Assembly (NCBI GenBank): GCA_937968035.1
Contig: CALBTS010000600.1
Location: forward strand, 1-7,829
Reading direction: 5' to 3'
Length of the DNA: 7,829 nucleotides
From: an uncultured Methanomethylovorans sp.
Lineage (GTDB): Archaea > Halobacteriota > Methanosarcinia > Methanosarcinales > Methanosarcinaceae
Position numbers and translations under genes: made by a program
Part shown: positions 6,501-7,829 of the stretch, in pieces
How the letters are laid out: every line of letters begins with the position of its first letter
Numbering within the stretch: position 1 is the stretch's first letter
Notes under the pieces: model-generated
What the model was told of the DNA's origin: nothing
The model's database searches: none
What the model saw: the letters and a program-made list of their open reading frames with translations, nothing else

Positions 6501-7716
6501 AGTTCCCTTTTCCTTCATTGATTGCATCAATAAAAAGGACTATTCTCTTTCCTGACTCTTCCGCTCGTTGATTTAATTTTCTGAGAAAATCTGTCGACTT
6601 AGAGTTGATTTGAAGTCTTTTGAAAATTTGTGTCCACGGATCTTCTTCTGTGACAAAATGCTGACCCAGAAGAAAAACACTTTCATGTTCTTTTTTAATT
6701 CTCCTTGAAACTATATCTCCAATCAAATGTGATTTCCCAATGCCTGCTTCACCATCTAGTAATAAAAATGGGTTATTCGCAAGTTTAAATGCAGAGCTAT
6801 GAATTAAATTTTGAAAAGTAGAAAGTTCATGCTCAAATTCTCGAATATTCCTAAGCTCATAGCCGTATTTGTGATAATACTGATATTCATTTTTTTCTTT
6901 TTGCAGCTTCCCTTCTTCTGTTATGTAATAATCATAGATTTGTTGCACGGAGCTATGAGCTTTATTCAATAACCCATCAAACTCATTTATGGGAATTGGG
7001 GCAGTTCCTAAGAAATCAATTTTATGAAACAAAGTCTGTAATTCATCAAAGGTGTTCTCTAAACTCTCAAGACTTTCTTTTACCTCAGGTTGATTCTTTA
7101 ATACCTTTTTCCCTTTTATCAGAAACTGATCAAAAAGCTTTATTGATTTCTTTTTGAACTCTTCGGTTCTTCCTATCCCTTCGAAGATTTCGGATACTTC
7201 AAGTTTTACATTTAACTCTGGTGTATATCTTTTTCCAAGATCATGTATTGATGATTTACATTGCCCAATGAACCATTGTTGATTAGGTTGAAATGTTAAC
7301 TCCGACTTTATACCTTCAATCTTGTCATCAATATCTTTTGAAAGGCGGTTAAAGATGTTGCTTGTAATACTTTCAACTGTTACTTCAATACCTGATTTTT
7401 TAGCCTTTATCTCTTGTAGCCATACATATGTAAACAGAAGTAGTAAAATAATAATCAGCAGAATGCTCCACCAAGGAAGGCTGATACTCACCCAAAAATG
7501 AATTACTCCCCAAAATACTTCTAGCCACGTATCATTAGCATCTTCATAAAGTTTGGCTGTTGCTTTTACAACGAACTCCAGTTTATTCGCGATTTCTCCC
7601 AGAATTACCAATGCTAAAGGAACTGCAATGCTCCAATAGGTTTTTCGTAGCCTCAGTTTGAATACCCAAGAAAGTATCCATTCAACAAGAGGCTTTATTT
7701 TTTCTACTTTATTCAT
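3565..7716 (-). CDS. Large membrane-anchored STAND/NACHT-type NTPase, Avs-like antiphage sensor candidate
   Basis: The protein has 1383 residues. Hydrophobic segments at about 28-50 and 73-100 (the second very strong, ending LLIIILLLLFTYVWL) give an N-terminal membrane anchor or pore-type effector. Residues 101-300 are charged and helical. The P-loop NTPase follows: Walker A GEAGIGKS (322-329), Walker B IVLFIDAINEG (D397, E401), a sensor-like strand LVLTIRTS (R432) and NPLFLKLFCEG (about 489-499), the NPL-type motif of STAND proteins. A long helical region extends to about 950. The C-terminal third is rich in W, Y and D/E, with YGDFGRYTF (about 975) and ERIGKKYQWIALYE (about 1040). These motifs and the size recall Avs (AVAST) proteins, which bind phage terminase or portal through the C-terminal part and trigger an N-terminal effector. 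Phage sensing and membrane damage as output are inference. The frame is intact and uses ATG without a Shine-Dalgarno sequence. Confidence 0.82.
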   Translation of the reverse strand: MNKVEKIKPLVEWILSWVFKLRLRKTYWSIAVPLALVILGEIANKLEFVVKATAKLYEDANDTWLEVFWGVIHFWVSISLPWWSILLIIILLLLFTYVWLQEIKAKKSGIEVTVESITSNIFNRLSKDIDDKIEGIKSELTFQPNQQWFIGQCKSSIHDLGKRYTPELNVKLEVSEIFEGIGRTEEFKKKSIKLFDQFLIKGKKVLKNQPEVKESLESLENTFDELQTLFHKIDFLGTAPIPINEFDGLLNKAHSSVQQIYDYYITEEGKLQKEKNEYQYYHKYGYELRNIREFEHELSTFQNLIHSSAFKLANNPFLLLDGEAGIGKSHLIGDIVSRRIKKEHESVFLLGQHFVTEEDPWTQIFKRLQINSKSTDFLRKLNQRAEESGKRIVLFIDAINEGKGNYFWNEFVKSFINEIKKYEWLGLVLTIRTSYKKLIFPEEERTSLGIVEHHHYGFRNIEYEASKLFFDNYSIELPNVPLLHPEFQNPLFLKLFCEGINKAGLTRIPDGLQGITSIINFFVKNVNIVLSKPKRVGFSDSLNLVQKSINALIKYKVDNELRYVPYEQAYEVVNESISSFIDKKGFIDELITEGVLSKNLFWKEGDDYEEGVYLAYERFEDHLTVQYLLGQCPELEKEFNKDGKLYNYVEDENAAYRHKGLIEALSIQVPEIKGYEFYNLIPDLKDKYPIVESFVESLLWRKVETINEESIKYVNEHVFAFQGTHDYFWEIILAVTGIPNHFFNAHFLHNHLIKYSLADRDAIWTQLLKHKYDDESSVKRLIDWAWSETDKSHIKDESILLSSITLAWFHTSTNRELRDYSTKAMICLLQNRVHVLIELLQKFETVNDPYVYDRLFAVAYGCSVRTNKKEELADLSDYIYVTIFKDKDEVYPHVLLRDYARGVIEFTSFSGIELPFDIEDVRPPYKSSFPQKIMTNEEIDKKYKFDYGAKDFKKHYWSQNSILSSMTTEYGRGTGGYGDFGRYTFESALSSWDVNTNQLSNLAIEWIFEKYGYDVEKHGEYDRNTNSYDRRATTIERIGKKYQWIALYEMVARVSDNFKKYERWSFKKEKEVPYQGPWDPYIRDIDPTLLISKTGSYDDEQPHDFWWVNNKIFNWNCTNESWVNDSSVLPNMEEIIQIEDDNGDEWLVLESYPSWSEPKEIGEEKWDQPHKELWCQIRSYLVKDDEYDSFKGWAVKQDFMGRWMPESGDRYEMFSREYYWSPAQDYFMTDYYGGTEWTEVHDRKSGEYVAEVNVTAQGFLWEEEFDKSKEETISFLKPSTVIHKGMDLKYSEREGEFIDNSEVVQCFAPNVYHDSKSYLLVRKSSFLKFLNENKLKVVWTILGEKQIIGGRSFGTEYHGRLEISGAYYLENEMLNGTINTKKT

Positions 7717-7742
7717 TTATCAGCGGTTGGATTATACAGCTC

Positions 7743-7784
7743 TTTTGGTTTTTGGCGTTGGATTTTGGGTTGGTAAAAACCAAA
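7743..7784. repeat. Inverted repeat upstream of the NTPase gene, cut by the group II intron
   Basis: TTTGGTTTTT (7744-7753) and AAAAACCAAA (7775-7784) are perfect 10-base complements around a 21-base loop. The outer arm ends at 7784, exactly where the group II intron begins, so the original repeat probably ran further and was split. The gene-side flank contains AACCGCTG just before the start codon, and AACCGTTG occupies the similar place before the lipoprotein gene. Confidence 0.5.
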
Positions 7785-7829
7785 GTCGAGTAGGCAAGGG
7801 CATTTCAGCCCAAGCCTCTCACAAAACCG
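7785..7829 (-). mobile_element. 3' end of a group II intron (end of domain V, domain VI), partial
   Basis: Read on the - strand, the window edge starts with CGGTTTT, which matches the closing bases of domain V. GTGAGAGGC then leads into a domain VI hairpin: GGC-TT-GGGC, loop TGAAAT, GCCC-TT-GCC. The end is TACTCGAC, placing an unpaired A seven bases before a 3' end in AC, as expected for the branch-point adenosine. The ribozyme body and any reverse transcriptase/maturase gene lie outside the window. The first base of the 3' exon would be the complement of 7784. The match to bacterial group II intron 3' ends is from memory of their conserved sequence; only 45 bases are visible. Confidence 0.68.

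Noticed and set aside
7717..7742. TATAAT at about 7728-7733 on the - strand as a promoter -10 for the NTPase gene
   Set aside because: It lies only about 12-16 bases from the start codon with no fitting -35 or Bacteroidota -33 box. It is too weak to call.

Overview
The window looks like part of an accessory region in a member of the Bacteroidota. Three things point there: a short lipoprotein signal peptide (LTSC lipobox) on an AT-rich gene, start codons with no recognisable Shine-Dalgarno sequence, and a TAnnTTTG promoter-like box. Base composition splits the window in two. Positions 1 to about 2160 are visibly GC-rich, and about 2390 to 7829 is AT-rich, so the first block is a recent arrival in an AT-rich genome or island.

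Layout. (1) Positions 1-2391 hold an IS91-family element on the + strand. It carries a tyrosine recombinase and an HUH (Y2) rolling-circle transposase whose reading frames overlap by 4 bases. It is flanked by 16-base near-perfect inverted ends, with a stem-loop just inside the left end and another just outside the right end. (2) On the - strand, 3298-2456 encodes a 280-residue lipoprotein of unknown function. (3) On the - strand, 7716-3565 encodes a 1383-residue STAND/NACHT-type P-loop NTPase with two N-terminal membrane segments and a long W/Y-rich C-terminal part. It resembles the Avs (AVAST) antiphage sensors and is the most interesting gene here. (4) The right edge (7829-7785, - strand) is the 3' end of a group II intron: the last bases of domain V plus domain VI.

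The intergenic DNA is highly structured. The 3319-3448 interval between the NTPase and lipoprotein genes is a long imperfect inverted repeat with the outline of an integron attC-like recombination site. The lipoprotein gene is bracketed by 13-base inverted repeats. The group II intron stops exactly at the arm of another inverted repeat upstream of the NTPase gene, and the IS91-like element ends in a structured segment carrying a GTTRRRY core. My reading, which is inference, is a row of single-gene cassettes or repeat-bounded modules (one a probable antiphage sensor), with an intron and an insertion sequence lodged in the boundary repeats. No integron integrase is in the window; the tyrosine recombinase belongs to the IS. 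The NTPase and lipoprotein genes are separated by 266 bases of structured DNA with its own possible promoter, so they need not form one operon.
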